Below are positions 1-9,909 of a DNA stretch of 62,904 nt, one piece after another. Under the pieces are notes generated by a model, which did not search any database, had not been told where the DNA came from, and saw only the letters and a program-made list of their open reading frames with translations. Location: NCBI RefSeq assembly GCF_022376445.1, contig NW_025955182.1, positions 1 to 62,904 of the forward strand, written 5' to 3'. The stretch is from Fomitopsis serialis (Eukaryota > Basidiomycota > Agaricomycetes > Polyporales > Fomitopsidaceae). Both the position numbers and the translations under genes were made by a program. Position 1 is the first letter of the stretch. Each line of letters starts with the position of its first letter.

Positions 1-106
1 TGCTCAGTTTATACACCGCGCCGAGGGTGTGCTCCGCGTCGAACTGCACCCGCTCGGAGGAATCGACTTGCTCGACCTTGATCGCGCGCTCCGACTCGTC
101 GGACAT
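1..106 (-). CDS. DUF6697-type protein, N-terminal fragment cut by the window edge
   Basis: The reading frame starts at the ATG at 106 (MSDESERAIKVEQ) and runs off the left edge after about 35 codons. It is nearly identical in translation to the first exon of the gene at 4919-6546 (MSNDSERAIKVEQ, then VQFDAE and TLGAVY in both), so it is a paralogue in the same orientation. The region upstream of the ATG is also shared. Only the acidic leader is present here, so nothing can be said about the rest of the protein. Function is unknown for the family. Confidence 0.75.
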   Translation of the reverse strand, partial: MSDESERAIKVEQVDSSERVQFDAEHTLGAVYKLS

Positions 107-600
107 AGCTGGAGCGGTCGTAGAGTAAGTAAGAGCAAGCGGGAGCGCAGGTCGGTACAGTGGTACTCAGCAAGCGAGTACTTGTTATTGTAGCAACTTC
201 AACGACGCGACGCGAACGAGTTGCGAACGAGCGTCAGTTTGCTCTCCACGGTCACGGTCCTCACTAGCACTGGCACGAAATCGCGGGATCAAATGTACAC
301 TCCTCCGCATACGATTCTCAGATCTCAGAACCTGACAGTGACAACACGATGGCGCGGGATCAAGAGCACCCATTACACGATACCTGGGTCCAGTAATGCA
401 GCCGGTATAAAGACATGCTACATATTATTTTCTTCACGTCAAAGACGCGCACGTCGAGGAATATTCGCGGGGAGACGAGTATTCCGCGAGCGATCGTACG
501 CGTGGAAGTAGGGGCCCTCCACTTCGGATTCCCGTTCGACCCTTGACGTTGACGCGGCGTGACGGAGGGGTCGTCCAAGGGTCGCCACGCTGCTCCGAGT
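107..600 (-). repeat. Upstream block shared with the second DUF6697 gene (copy 1)
   Basis: The sequence before the ATG at 106 matches, in order and with gaps, the sequence before the ATG at 6546. Shared pieces include GCGGTCGTAGAG just upstream of the start, GGTCACGGTCCTC, a CTCCTCCG...CTCAGA stretch, GGGTCCAGTA, and a 20-base perfect match at 565-584 equal to 6967-6986. The duplicated unit therefore included the promoter as well as the coding part. Confidence 0.7.
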
Positions 601-2469
601 CGTTCTCTAGACAGGATGATCTCGACGCGTCGCCGGCCTTCCGACCTCTTCCTGCTGCCGTCTCTCCAGCTCCCCGTCCCCGCTGCCGCCCATTGCCTGC
701 GTCCGCCGCGTACTGAGCGACCCGACCAGTCGCTCTCTTCGCCCCTGCTACACGGCCCACCTCACTCGGACTTCGCATTTGAGAACTTCGCCTTTGCCGT
801 CAAGAGACGACGGGCGGACCGAGTGACACAGAAGGAAGACGAGGGTGTGCGTAGTTTCGTCGACCCATTCCAGTTCCAGCGCGTGGGGTCGGCGGTCGTG
901 CTTTGCGTTGGCCAATGCGAGACTGTGCTCCCTTCAAGTCCAGTAGAATGTCATTCTCTCCGCACGGCGAGCCCGGACAAGGATCGGACTAGACGCTTGT
1001 CGGCTCTTCTGGTCTGCAACGGAGACTAGGATCAGGCAGCCGAGCGCGACAGACCGCTGAAGATGTTAGTCATAGTAATATTAGGGTACAGCTATGTAGC
1101 TGTACCGTCGACTGCAACTCGAACAACGTCAATGTTGTGGAAAGCTTCAGAATTTACGACAGACTCAACCATTTCGAGCCTCTCGTACATACTGTTTCGG
1201 TATGAACGTCCGGCAGATATGTCCGTTATGATTAGTGTCCTTCTCCAAGTCAGAACGCGCTTCCTTCGCAAACCTAGACGATCTCCTAATCATGTGTGTT
1301 GCTGTGCCTTCAATCGAGCTGAGGTCGATGATATGCCGCGAATCAGTTGTCTTTGAATCGACATTTACGAAGAACTATGACGAGGGGGTCCTCGGACTAT
1401 CGCAGCACATGTGGCCATGGATTTCTTGTCACGATTTTCTCGTCTAGAGTGGCACCGAATCCAGGGTACCAATATTAGCAGGCTATGTCGGCGCGTAGGA
1501 CTTCGGCTCACCCCGGCGAGTCGACCATGGCACTACTCAATGGATGAGTCCCACACGGGCCGGACCGCGCATGGCGGCTGCGCATAAATCACATTTTCCG
1601 TCCTTGGAAGCACTTGCGGGGGAACCAGCTGGCTGGCTGGTACACCGGGGTCGACCTATTGTCGTCTGCCGGGTACCTCTGTAGAGCCCTCAGGCTCCCA
1701 ACAGAATTATGGAGGTAGTGGTCCGCTAAGGATACCACAGACGTGTCGTGGTGGTGGAATGCGTCCGCACTGAAGGGTGGGAGACCGAGAGGTAATAGGG
1801 ATGAGGGTACGGCGAGGTGAGTCCGAGCGGTCACTCGAAAGGCGAACGGCGAGGGTCGCGTCGCGCATGTGACCGTGTCACTGGTGATCGATTGATCGAA
1901 GTTCGCTCCCGTTCAAATCCCAAGGTTGGAGCAAGATTTTCTTGTGAGTCAAGAAAGCATCGCAAAACGCAAAACGCAATACACAATACGCAAAAAGTGC
2001 TTTCAGTCGGTGTTGTATATGGTGTATATGTACATATTGTTTGATCGCACACCCATGCGGTCGCATGAGTAAGTCCCAAGTCATGATCATCATTACATAG
2101 TCTCCGTTGCTGACCAAAAAGAGATAGTACTCTCGGTTTTGATCATTACATACTTATGGGCGACTCGTGCTTGCGTCCTCGTTGGTCATCCGAGTGCGTC
2201 TGCAGCAGCTCGACTCGGAGCGATGCCGTAGCCACTGGACGAGTCAGAGTCCTGCCGAGAGGGAGACGTACACCTCCGCGACTTCTAACTTCCACGACGC
2301 TGCCCTGACTCGGACGTTTGACACAGACTCGGCAGTGATCAGGCAATGCGCCGACCGGGCCACGCGTATGCACTCAGATCGCCCGTACATAAGGCCAGCT
2401 AGGATAGGGTAGCTCTACACCAGACGACCCTAAGCCTCTCATCAACTAAATACCGAAAGTGACTTCTCA
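601..2469. other. Intergenic, no gene recognised
   Basis: Open frames here are short, lack family motifs and do not connect by plausible splice sites. A small degenerate GCAAAAC/GCAATAC direct repeat lies at about 1966-1996. The last part must hold the promoter of the monooxygenase that starts at 2470, but no clear TATA box was seen. Confidence 0.5.
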
Positions 2470-4705
2470 ATGGGTAGTACTTCGCCGATCCCCGTTCTCA
2501 TTGTAAGTAAGTATCAACAGTCCAAACTCCAAGCTGATCGCCATCACACAGGCTGGTGCTGGGCCCACTGGGCTTGTTCTGGGACTGACCCTCCTTCAGA
2601 ATGGCGTTCAAGTTCGGATCGTTGACAAGGACCCGAAACGCCATCCTGGACAGCGAGGTTCTGGCCTGCAGGTGAGCAATACGCGCATGGTACATGACGC
2701 TCGCTTACAGGCGGACGTGCAGCCGCGTACACTGGAACTGTTCCACTTCCTCGGCGTTCTTGACGACGTGCAGGTCAATGCACTGTCTGTCATGCCGAGG
2801 CGCGAATACAAACTACCAGGAGGGACAGAGACGCTCAAAGTGGAGACGATAGCTCCCATCGAGGATCCTACCCCCGCAACCCCTTACGTGAGCTCGATCG
2901 CCGATATGCATCCTTTCGGCTGACCCACACTGCCTCGCAAGGTCAATGCAAGTTTGCTTGGCCAGTACAATACCGAGGCGATTCTTCGTGCGCACATCGA
3001 ACGCCTTGGGGGCACTGTAGAGTACGGGACCGAGCTGCGTAGCTTTGAGCAGCATCCAAACCACGTCGAAGCAACGCTTGTCACCAAAAATGGCGAGAAA
3101 GAGAAGACCGAGACACTGACATCCCACTGGCTGGTAGGCACGGATGGTGCCCGAGGTAAGCTATCTATGTCCCCGAGAATGTCGTGCACTGACGCGTAAT
3201 GCTATAGGCATTGTTCGCAAGCAACTGGGCCTGTCTTTCATTGGAGAGACTCGTACGGACGGAGCTATACACTTGCTCGGTCTGGTCGAAGTCCAGGGAC
3301 TTGACGCAGATGTGGGTGTCCAGTCCAGACCCAATCCGCCTTTCTGTCGGGTTTGATACAGAGTTCGCTGACTGGCCTCTTGGGTAGCACTGGCACCAGT
3401 GGGCAGAAATGCTTAATGGCGGGTGCGTTGTCGTGGACTTGCAAGAGCTTACGGCTCTCTAACTGCTCCGTTCGACAGCCTTATGTTAATCCCCACAGAG
3501 AGGACCGGATACTTCAGCTTCTTCCTCGGACGGGTGCAAGATGTGGAAAAGCTGTTGGTGGACAGAGACGCACTTGTCGAGACCTTCCTCAATCGGGTTG
3601 AGCGACAGGACTTGGTGTTCGGCAAATTCGAGGCGGTCTCGCCATACAGGTCAGTGTTGGAAAGGACGTTTCTCATGCCAGCTTATCATCGTTTGTTTCG
3701 ATGCATAGACCGAACATTCGCATGGTGGACAAGTTCGGCGAAGGCCGCGTCTTCGTCGCCGGAGGTAAATCTGGAGGTTGCTCCTGAACACGACGAGGCG
3801 ACTAACACGCAACGTAGATGCGGCACATGTTCACAGCCCAGCTGGTGGCCAGGTAAGTCGGATTGCGCGCCTCCTTTGAGGTCCGTTCTAGCAAGGCTAA
3901 CGTCGTTTTCTTAGGGCTTGAACTCCAGTGTCCAAGATGCGGTGCGCACTGCAATCTAATCACAATGCTCTCCCAATTGACGGATTCCACCCAGTTCAAC
4001 CTCGCATGGAAACTCACGCTCGTCGAGCAGGGCCTCGCCTCTCCCTCCCTGCTGGCCACCTACACCGAGGAGCGCCTTCCCGTCATCGCTGCAATGCTGC
4101 AGAAGAGTACGAAACTCTTCGAGGCCTTGCAGAAAGGTGACACAGAGCGCGCCTGGAAGCGTGGCGGCGACCTCAGGATGCTGGGCGTGAACTACCGCTG
4201 GAGCTCCATCGTCGTGGACGAGCGCACGCCCAAGGCGCAGTCGCCCGAGAGCGTCAATCCCTATGGCTCGGGCACCGACGGTGATCTCAGAGCGGGCGAC
4301 CGTGCACCTGACGCACCCGGCCTTGTGAATGTTGGCTCCGAGAGGCCGACGATCCGACGTCGCTCTTCAGCGTGTTCCGCCCTTCCCACCATACAGCGCT
4401 TCTGTTCAATATACCTGCCGAGGAGATGGAGCAAGTACTCAGAGTGGCGCAAAAGTATCCGTCTGGCTCTGTCAAGACGGTGTCGATTTACCCTCAGGGC
4501 ACGTCGAACCCCAGTGTCGTTGGACGACCAGACCTTGCGTAGCCGACAGGGACGGCCATGCGTACGCAGGATACCAAGTGTCCCCGGAGAAGCCGACGAT
4601 CGTGATCGTGCGTCCGGATGGGGTGGTCGGAGGGATTGTATACGGGTGTCCGGCCTCGCGCAGTATTTCAGAGGTGTCTTCGACGCCACGGGCGATGCGC
4701 TCTAA
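2470..4705 (+). CDS. FAD-dependent aromatic-type monooxygenase (PheA/TfdB-like), C-terminal frameshifts
   Basis: Class A flavoprotein monooxygenase with FAD_binding_3 fold; such enzymes hydroxylate phenolic rings with NAD(P)H and O2. Exons: 2470-2502, 2552-2671, 2711-2887, 2942-3155, 3208-3311, 3388-3422, 3479-3649, 3709-3764, 3818-3852, 3915-3941, 3995-4705. All phases agree up to the last exon. Visible motifs are the dinucleotide fold AGAGPTGL (about aa 12), the DG motif VGTDGARG (about aa 175-182), and GRVFVAGDAAHVHSPAGGQG with the FAD-ribityl GD motif (about aa 298-316), then the helix FNLAWKL. The C-terminal thioredoxin-like domain is readable (TSLFSVFRPSHHTALLF, then YAGYQVSPEKPTIVIVRPDG, then GLAQYFRGVFDATG) but lies in three successive frames, with one-base losses near 4343, 4539 and 4645. 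The final frame equals the first. A full protein would be about 561 aa. Either a decaying gene or miscalled homopolymers. Substrate unknown. Confidence 0.85.
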
Positions 4706-4918
4706 GTAGTTCGCTCGGACAGATATTCACTGTCTAGACCATGTGTACCATTAGTAAGCATATCATTATACATCCCAACTCCATACTTCCAAGTCCATAT
4801 GCAATCAAGCAAGCAACTGACATGCAGTGGTGAGTATCCCATGATAGAAAGCACGACAGCGTACGAGCAACAGCGACGACATGATAGTGATGATGAAAGT
4901 AATACGCAGCAGCACAGT

Positions 4919-6546
4919 CTACTCGGACTTGATCGGGTTCGCGACAGTTCGCTGAGACGGCGAGACCTTCGGCTCGTCGTGCATGTCAGCATCCTCCTCG
5001 ACTTGAGGTCCTTCATTCGACGGCCTCCGCATCGAAATCGACATCATCGCCGCCGTTGTCATACTCCAGTTTTGGCTCCGGTGTCTCTGGCTCGGAAGAC
5101 CCCGCTTGCGCTTCCGACTCGCCTTCAGAGCGTCCGAATGTTTTGACTTTCCCCTCGCCTTTCCCTTCGGCGGAGTGAAATATTTGTAGTTCCTCGCGAG
5201 GACACGTTGGAACTGGATGTCGTAGCTGACGCACTTCATTGCCCATACACCGATCGCCTATGGTGGTGTAGTAGAGCAGCTTAGTATCAATGTGAACCTG
5301 CACACCGCGAAAGACAGATCTCACCTCTTCTCCTCTCTCGTATGCAGCAACGATATCTTCCCACGTGACCTTGCGGCGTGCTGCAACTACACGATCTTTG
5401 TCTTCGACGACCGCAGAGATCTCATCCCTGGATGGTTCTCTGTGATGTTCCTTGCGAAACCCCACCCTGAACATAACAACATCTCCCCAGGACTTCTCGA
5501 GGATGTCCTGCCCCCACGTCCTTCGTACCTATGCAAGAACAAATCAGCATTTAGACGCCCTCAGAGGACATCTATAGCCGAGAGACTGACTGCGAGGGGT
5601 TGAAGAGCAAACTCATCTGAGGTCAGAGACTCCGAAACGTACATCCGGTACTGACCCATGTAACCCCAGAGTGCAGGTTTGTCTTGCACCCTCACGAATA
5701 CACGAAAGATACTGCGTTCGAAATCACCTTCACCGTCAGCGCGCCTAGTTCCGAAGAACAAGCCGGGGTCGCCGGGGTTGACCGGTGCGTGCGGGTTGAG
5801 CTCGAGGACAAGACACATAAAGTCGCTGAGCAGGTGAACTTGGGCCTTCTGTGGTGCCGGGTGGGGAAACGTGTCGACGAAGCTCCCTCCGTAGAGGTTA
5901 TGTAAGTAGTAGCGGTTAAACATGAACCTCAGCGTCGGCTCGTCGAGGTCTATTCGATACGGATCCAACCCGACTACCTTCATCCGGTCCGCAACCGTCT
6001 TCCACGTAAACTGCGAATCCTTCTTGATCTTGGCGATAGGCTGCGCGGAGCTATAAGCAATACAGATGGCATAGTAAAATCAGAATCAATTCACATTCCT
6101 GAGTCGCAGAACAGCTTCGTGCTGTTGCTCGTCCGTCAGGTCGTAGTAGGTTCCAGGTGGTGGCAACTGGACTAGCCAGTCATCCTCAAGGGGCTCTGCC
6201 TTTACCGGTATGCCCGTGTCTAAACAGTACGTTGTGCACATTGTCCTCACCTGTGCTGAAGCAACTGTATCTCATACGACTCACCAGCCTCCTCACGCTT
6301 CGTGGCAGCCGCCTGCGCTGCCTCTCTGCGCTCTATCTCAAATCGCTCGACCGTCGGCACGAGGATATACCACTGGGAAGAGGGCCGCGAAGCCCCGGGT
6401 AGCTGAGCGGACCCAACTTGGACAGACTCCTCCTCCTTCGTGGGCAGTCTATATACCGCGCCGAGGGTGCTCTCCGCGTCGAACTGCACGCGCTCGGGGG
6501 AATCAGCTTGCTCGACCTTGATCGCGCGCTCCGAGTCGTTGGACAT
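4919..6546 (-). CDS. DUF6697 domain protein (paralogue 2)
   Basis: Five exons: 6546-6285, 6219-6095, 6040-5591, 5528-5325, 5257-4919; predicted 459 aa. The domain fills exons 3-5, with VVGLDPYRIDLDEPTLRFMF, YLHNLYGGSFVDTFP, NPHAPVNPGDPGLFF, YMGQYRMY, then KEHHREPSRDEI and MKCVSYDIQFQR. I recognise this order as the basidiomycete family DUF6697, whose function is unknown. The C-terminal exon is Lys/Arg- and acid-rich and may carry a nuclear signal, which is inference. Exons 3 and 4 (450 and 204 bases) are exactly the lengths found in the inverted paralogue at 17302-18903, and all splice phases match, which validates both models. The start is the ATG that gives the leader shared with the fragment at 1-106. 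It is convergent with the monooxygenase, with 213 bases between stops. Confidence 0.85.
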
Positions 6547-6990
6547 AGCCGCGGTCGTAGAGAAGGGGGAAGCGGAAGGCGGGAACAGTACAGTAGTGCA
6601 GGGCAAGATGCAGGTCGGCGGTGGCAAGCGAGTGTAGCGACTTCGACGACGCGACGCGACGCGAAGCGAGCGTCACTTGCTCTTCGCGGTCACGGTCCTC
6701 CCAGAGGCCATGCAATCTCGGGATAAAATCATCAAATGTATACTCCTCCGAATACAAATTCCTCAGACCTGGCATCACGATTTCGCGGGATGGAGTGCAT
6801 TCATTACGAGCTACGTGGGTCCAGTACTTGCTACTTAGCAATGCATCGGACTTGGTCGACCCTCGACCTCCGGCGACGCGCTATATATGACGGCCCTCCC
6901 ATGGCACTCAACACGCTTACGGTCGTGTTTAGGGTCTGCTTACGGGAGATGACGCGACGCGCGACAGAGGGGTCGTCCAAGGGTCGTCCC
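6547..6990 (-). repeat. Upstream block shared with the first DUF6697 gene (copy 2)
   Basis: Counterpart of 107-600. The common 20-base word ends at 6986, about 420-440 bases upstream of the ATG at 6546. In the other copy it is about 460-480 bases upstream, so the blocks have diverged by small indels. The CGACGCGACGCGA run near 6648-6663 is also represented in the first copy. Confidence 0.7.
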
Positions 6991-7016
6991 GCGAGTCTGA
7001 GTGTCCAGTCGTCCAG

Positions 7017-7589
7017 TCATTCTCCCCTATGTAGACAACGGAAGAGTTGAACCAGTTGAGCATGGCAGTTGCCTCGGGATGCAATCAGACACGAATACGG
7101 TGACTCATGGGGCGACACTATGGCGTATCCTGTCATCCGCTGATAGCGACGTGTGGACGGGGCACTTGGATGGTAACGCACATACCAGTGTAAGGACACA
7201 GAGCCAGAGCCAGAGCCAGGCAGCCTGCACGAGCTCATTGCGCAGCCAGAAGCGAAGCCTGGTGTGACTTCGATCGAGGGCTGCATTGGCGGTTCGATAT
7301 CAGACTCGCAGGACGCCTCGACCGCGGACACGTCAACGTCTTCCGGACGGATGCATCGAACGCAGAGCGGACACAGCCTGTCCCCAGGCGTTGTCTGTGT
7401 GCAGATGGTAGTCTGGCAGACTGGACAGCTGAAACACGCGCTGTTGTTTCCGAGGGAGGAGGGGGAAGAGGAGGCTGACGGAGGGCCCATCGGGGGATCT
7501 GAATGGCGGGCGGTCAGAGTCTGGACGGGGGACGACAGGCAGCAGCCACGTTCCGCGACCGAAGACCAATACACTCCCCAAGCGAACAT
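7017..7589 (-). CDS. Uncertain small Cys-rich protein
   Basis: An uninterrupted 190-codon frame with a Cys cluster in the middle: CFSCPVCQTTICTQ, then CPLCVRCIRPEDV, two CxxC-like pairs that could bind zinc, followed by an acidic stretch. The downstream part crosses an AGAGCC hexamer repeat (7199-7218) and reads as a Gly-Ser run. No family is recognised, no splice support was found and there is no clear start. It could be chance in GC-rich DNA between two genes. The rest of 6991-7916 is promoter-like, with pyrimidine-rich sequence ahead of the gene at 7917. Confidence 0.2.
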   Translation of the reverse strand: MFAWGVYWSSVAERGCCLSSPVQTLTARHSDPPMGPPSASSSPSSLGNNSACFSCPVCQTTICTQTTPGDRLCPLCVRCIRPEDVDVSAVEASCESDIEPPMQPSIEVTPGFASGCAMSSCRLPGSGSGSVSLHWYVRYHPSAPSTRRYQRMTGYAIVSPHESPYSCLIASRGNCHAQLVQLFRCLHRGE

Positions 7590-7916
7590 CCCCCGCCATC
7601 ACCCGCCTATAAACACGCCTCCCCACCAGCCTCTCCCCCGCCCTCCCCTCCGGATACCCTCCCGCCCTCCTCAACCCGTCTGCGCGTCGTCCAGGTGAGC
7701 GTCTTCCACCCCGCATCGAACCGTGCGCTTATTCATCTCACCCGCCGCTCCGCGCTCCATGTCATCCCCAGACTCCAGCATCCGCTCCCTCCAGCAGCAA
7801 CCTGCGCGCCCACACGCACACGCCCCGCACACATCCACCGCTAACTGACCGCCAACGCACCCGCACACAGCACGACCCCCTAACTCGCAACTGATCAACG
7901 ACTCTGCAGAGCGGCG

Positions 7917-9339
7917 ATGGCCGAGCAGGCACACGAAATCACTTTCCGGTGGTGAGTGCGCCCCTCCTGCAGCCAACCGCACCCGCTCACAGGCACACCC
8001 AGGCCCTCCACCGATGCCCAGGACGTCATCGTCACAGGCTCCTTCGACGGGGTGAGTCCCGCCTCCCCGCCTCCCACCCGCACTCGCTGACGCATCCCCT
8101 CCCTCCCCTCCCCTCCCTACACGCCTACACGACGCACAGTGGTCGAGCTCGACCCACCTCGCCAAAACGCCCGCGGGCTTCGAGGGCACCGCCCGCGTGC
8201 CCTTCGGCACCAAGGTCGCGTACAAGTACGTCGTCGACGGCCGCTGGACCACCGCGGACGGCCAGCCCACCGAGCTCGACCCCATCGGCAACCTCAACAA
8301 CGTCTACACCGCCCCGCCCGCGCCCGCGCCGGAACCCACACCCGCAGCGGGCGTCGTGGCCACGGTAAAAGACACGGTCGCGGGCCTCGCGCAGACGGCA
8401 ACCGCCATGGTCGAGGCGATGGCGCCCTCCGTCGAGAGCCCGGCCCTCCCCACAGAGCCAGAGCCAGAGCCGGCAGCAGAACCGGCCCCCGCACCAGCCG
8501 ACCCTGCCCCTGCCCCTGCCCCTGCACCCGAGCTGTCCCCGACGAGCGAGCCGTTCACGCCAGGGACCGTCCTCCCGGCCTCCGAGCTCGCCGCGCCGCA
8601 CCTCGCGCCCGACGTCCCCATGCACATCCTCCCGCTCGAGCCGGAGCCCCTCAAGCCGACGGTCGTCGAGGGCTCCGCGCCCGCGCCCGCGGTCAACGGG
8701 AACGGGCACGCTAACGGGCACGGAGCCGGGGAGAACGCGCCGTCGACGCACGAGGCGGCGGGGGCGCCGCTCGTGGGCGAGGCGAAGCGGGAGGGGGCGA
8801 TGGAGGGCGAGGGCGAGGGCGGCGTGACGGCGGTGGAAGCCCCGGCGGAGCAGCCCGCGCCGAACGGTGCGGCCACGGAGGCCGCGCCCGCGCCCGCGGT
8901 GAACGGCGTGTCGGCAGAGACGAAGCCCGCCGCGAACGGGAACGGTACGGCCTCACCAGCAACGAACGGAACCACCCCTACCACGAACGGCACCCCCGCG
9001 TCCCCGCCCACAACCCCCGCCCGCGAAATGGAGAAAGAAAAGCCGAGCCGGATGCGCTTCCCCTCCCTCTCCGCGCGGCGCTCGCAGCGCTCCGCCTCCA
9101 GCGCGAACACCTCGCTCACCTCGCTCGGCGACTCCGCCACGCCCCCCGCGTCGCCGCAGCCGCAGTCGCCCAGGACGCCGGGGACGCCCGGGAAGGAGAC
9201 GCACGCGAGCAGGGCCGCCGCCGCAGGGGGGACGGTGCGCCAGAAGCGGACGAGCATCTTCGGGAAGCTGAAGGGCATCTTCGACGCGCCGAACGCGCAG
9301 GCGAACGGGCACGGGAAGACGACGTCGAACGGGGCTTGA
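7917..9339 (+). CDS. CBM48 / AMPK glycogen-binding-type domain protein
   Basis: Three exons (7917-7951, 8003-8051, 8140-9339) give 427 aa. Residues about 6-90 form an early-set CBM48 domain like that of the AMPK beta subunit: ITFRWP, then DVIVTGSFDGWSSS, VPFGTKVAYKYVVDGRW and ELDPIGNLNNVY. The Trp and Lys positions typical of glucan binding are present. The rest is low-complexity Ala/Pro/Glu/Asn sequence, including a long PAPAPA tract. It ends in RTSIFGKLKGIF, a short amphipathic tail I have seen on fungal proteins of this type. There is no kinase-association C domain of AMPK beta, so it is not a normal AMPK beta subunit. Role in glycogen or septum biology is inference. The start is fixed by a 12-residue leader that enters the domain directly. 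Confidence 0.8.
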
Positions 9340-9909
9340 TCCGCGTGCTCTGGCTGCGGTCGGGTGGTGGGTGGTGGGGATAGATGCATATGCCTGGGTG
9401 GAGACCCGGCGTGTTACGACTGTTTCATGCCTGTAGATAGTAGTCAGTTGGTCCGTGTTTCTTGGTCTCCAGTTTGGTTAGCCCCTTTGCAATTGATATT
9501 TCCGTAGGTAGTTACATCTTTCACTCTGCTCAGTGCGTCCGCGTGTTCCGCTGAACAGGAATGGTCGGACGGACACGTCAATATAGCGTCTCGCCATTCA
9601 TTTCAGGTGTGGTTCTTGTTGACCGAGAGCGAACGATGCGCATCCGCGAAGACGAGTTCGAGAGGAAATCATTAGGGACGGACGTGCGTACTGGTTACAT
9701 TCAGGTCATACAGAAACGTCAGCGGAGCGCGAACAGGTTTGCCACACTCAGAGAGCATACGGGGGCACGAAAGACGAAAGGGAGGCAACGAAGTGTCCGA
9801 ACGCAGCACTGGCGAAGAGACGGAACGAAAACGGGTCACTACAGTAAACGGCGAGTCCAAGAACGAAACCCCGCCGACCAGCCAAACAGACCGCTCGCGA
9901 CACCCGAGG
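9340..9909. other. Short region between convergent genes
   Basis: Holds the 3' flanks of the CBM48 gene and of the RGG-protein gene. No coding potential or repeat was seen. Confidence 0.5.

Noticed and set aside
1911..1920. GTTCAAATCC, resembling the B box of a tRNA gene
   Set aside because: No T-stem pairing beyond one base pair, no A box or D arm at the right distance, and no acceptor stem.
8304..9389. 361-codon minus-strand frame opposite the CBM48 gene
   Set aside because: It is the complement of GC-rich codons of the real gene (Ala/Gly/Val-rich, no motif); the plus strand carries the recognisable domain and splice sites.
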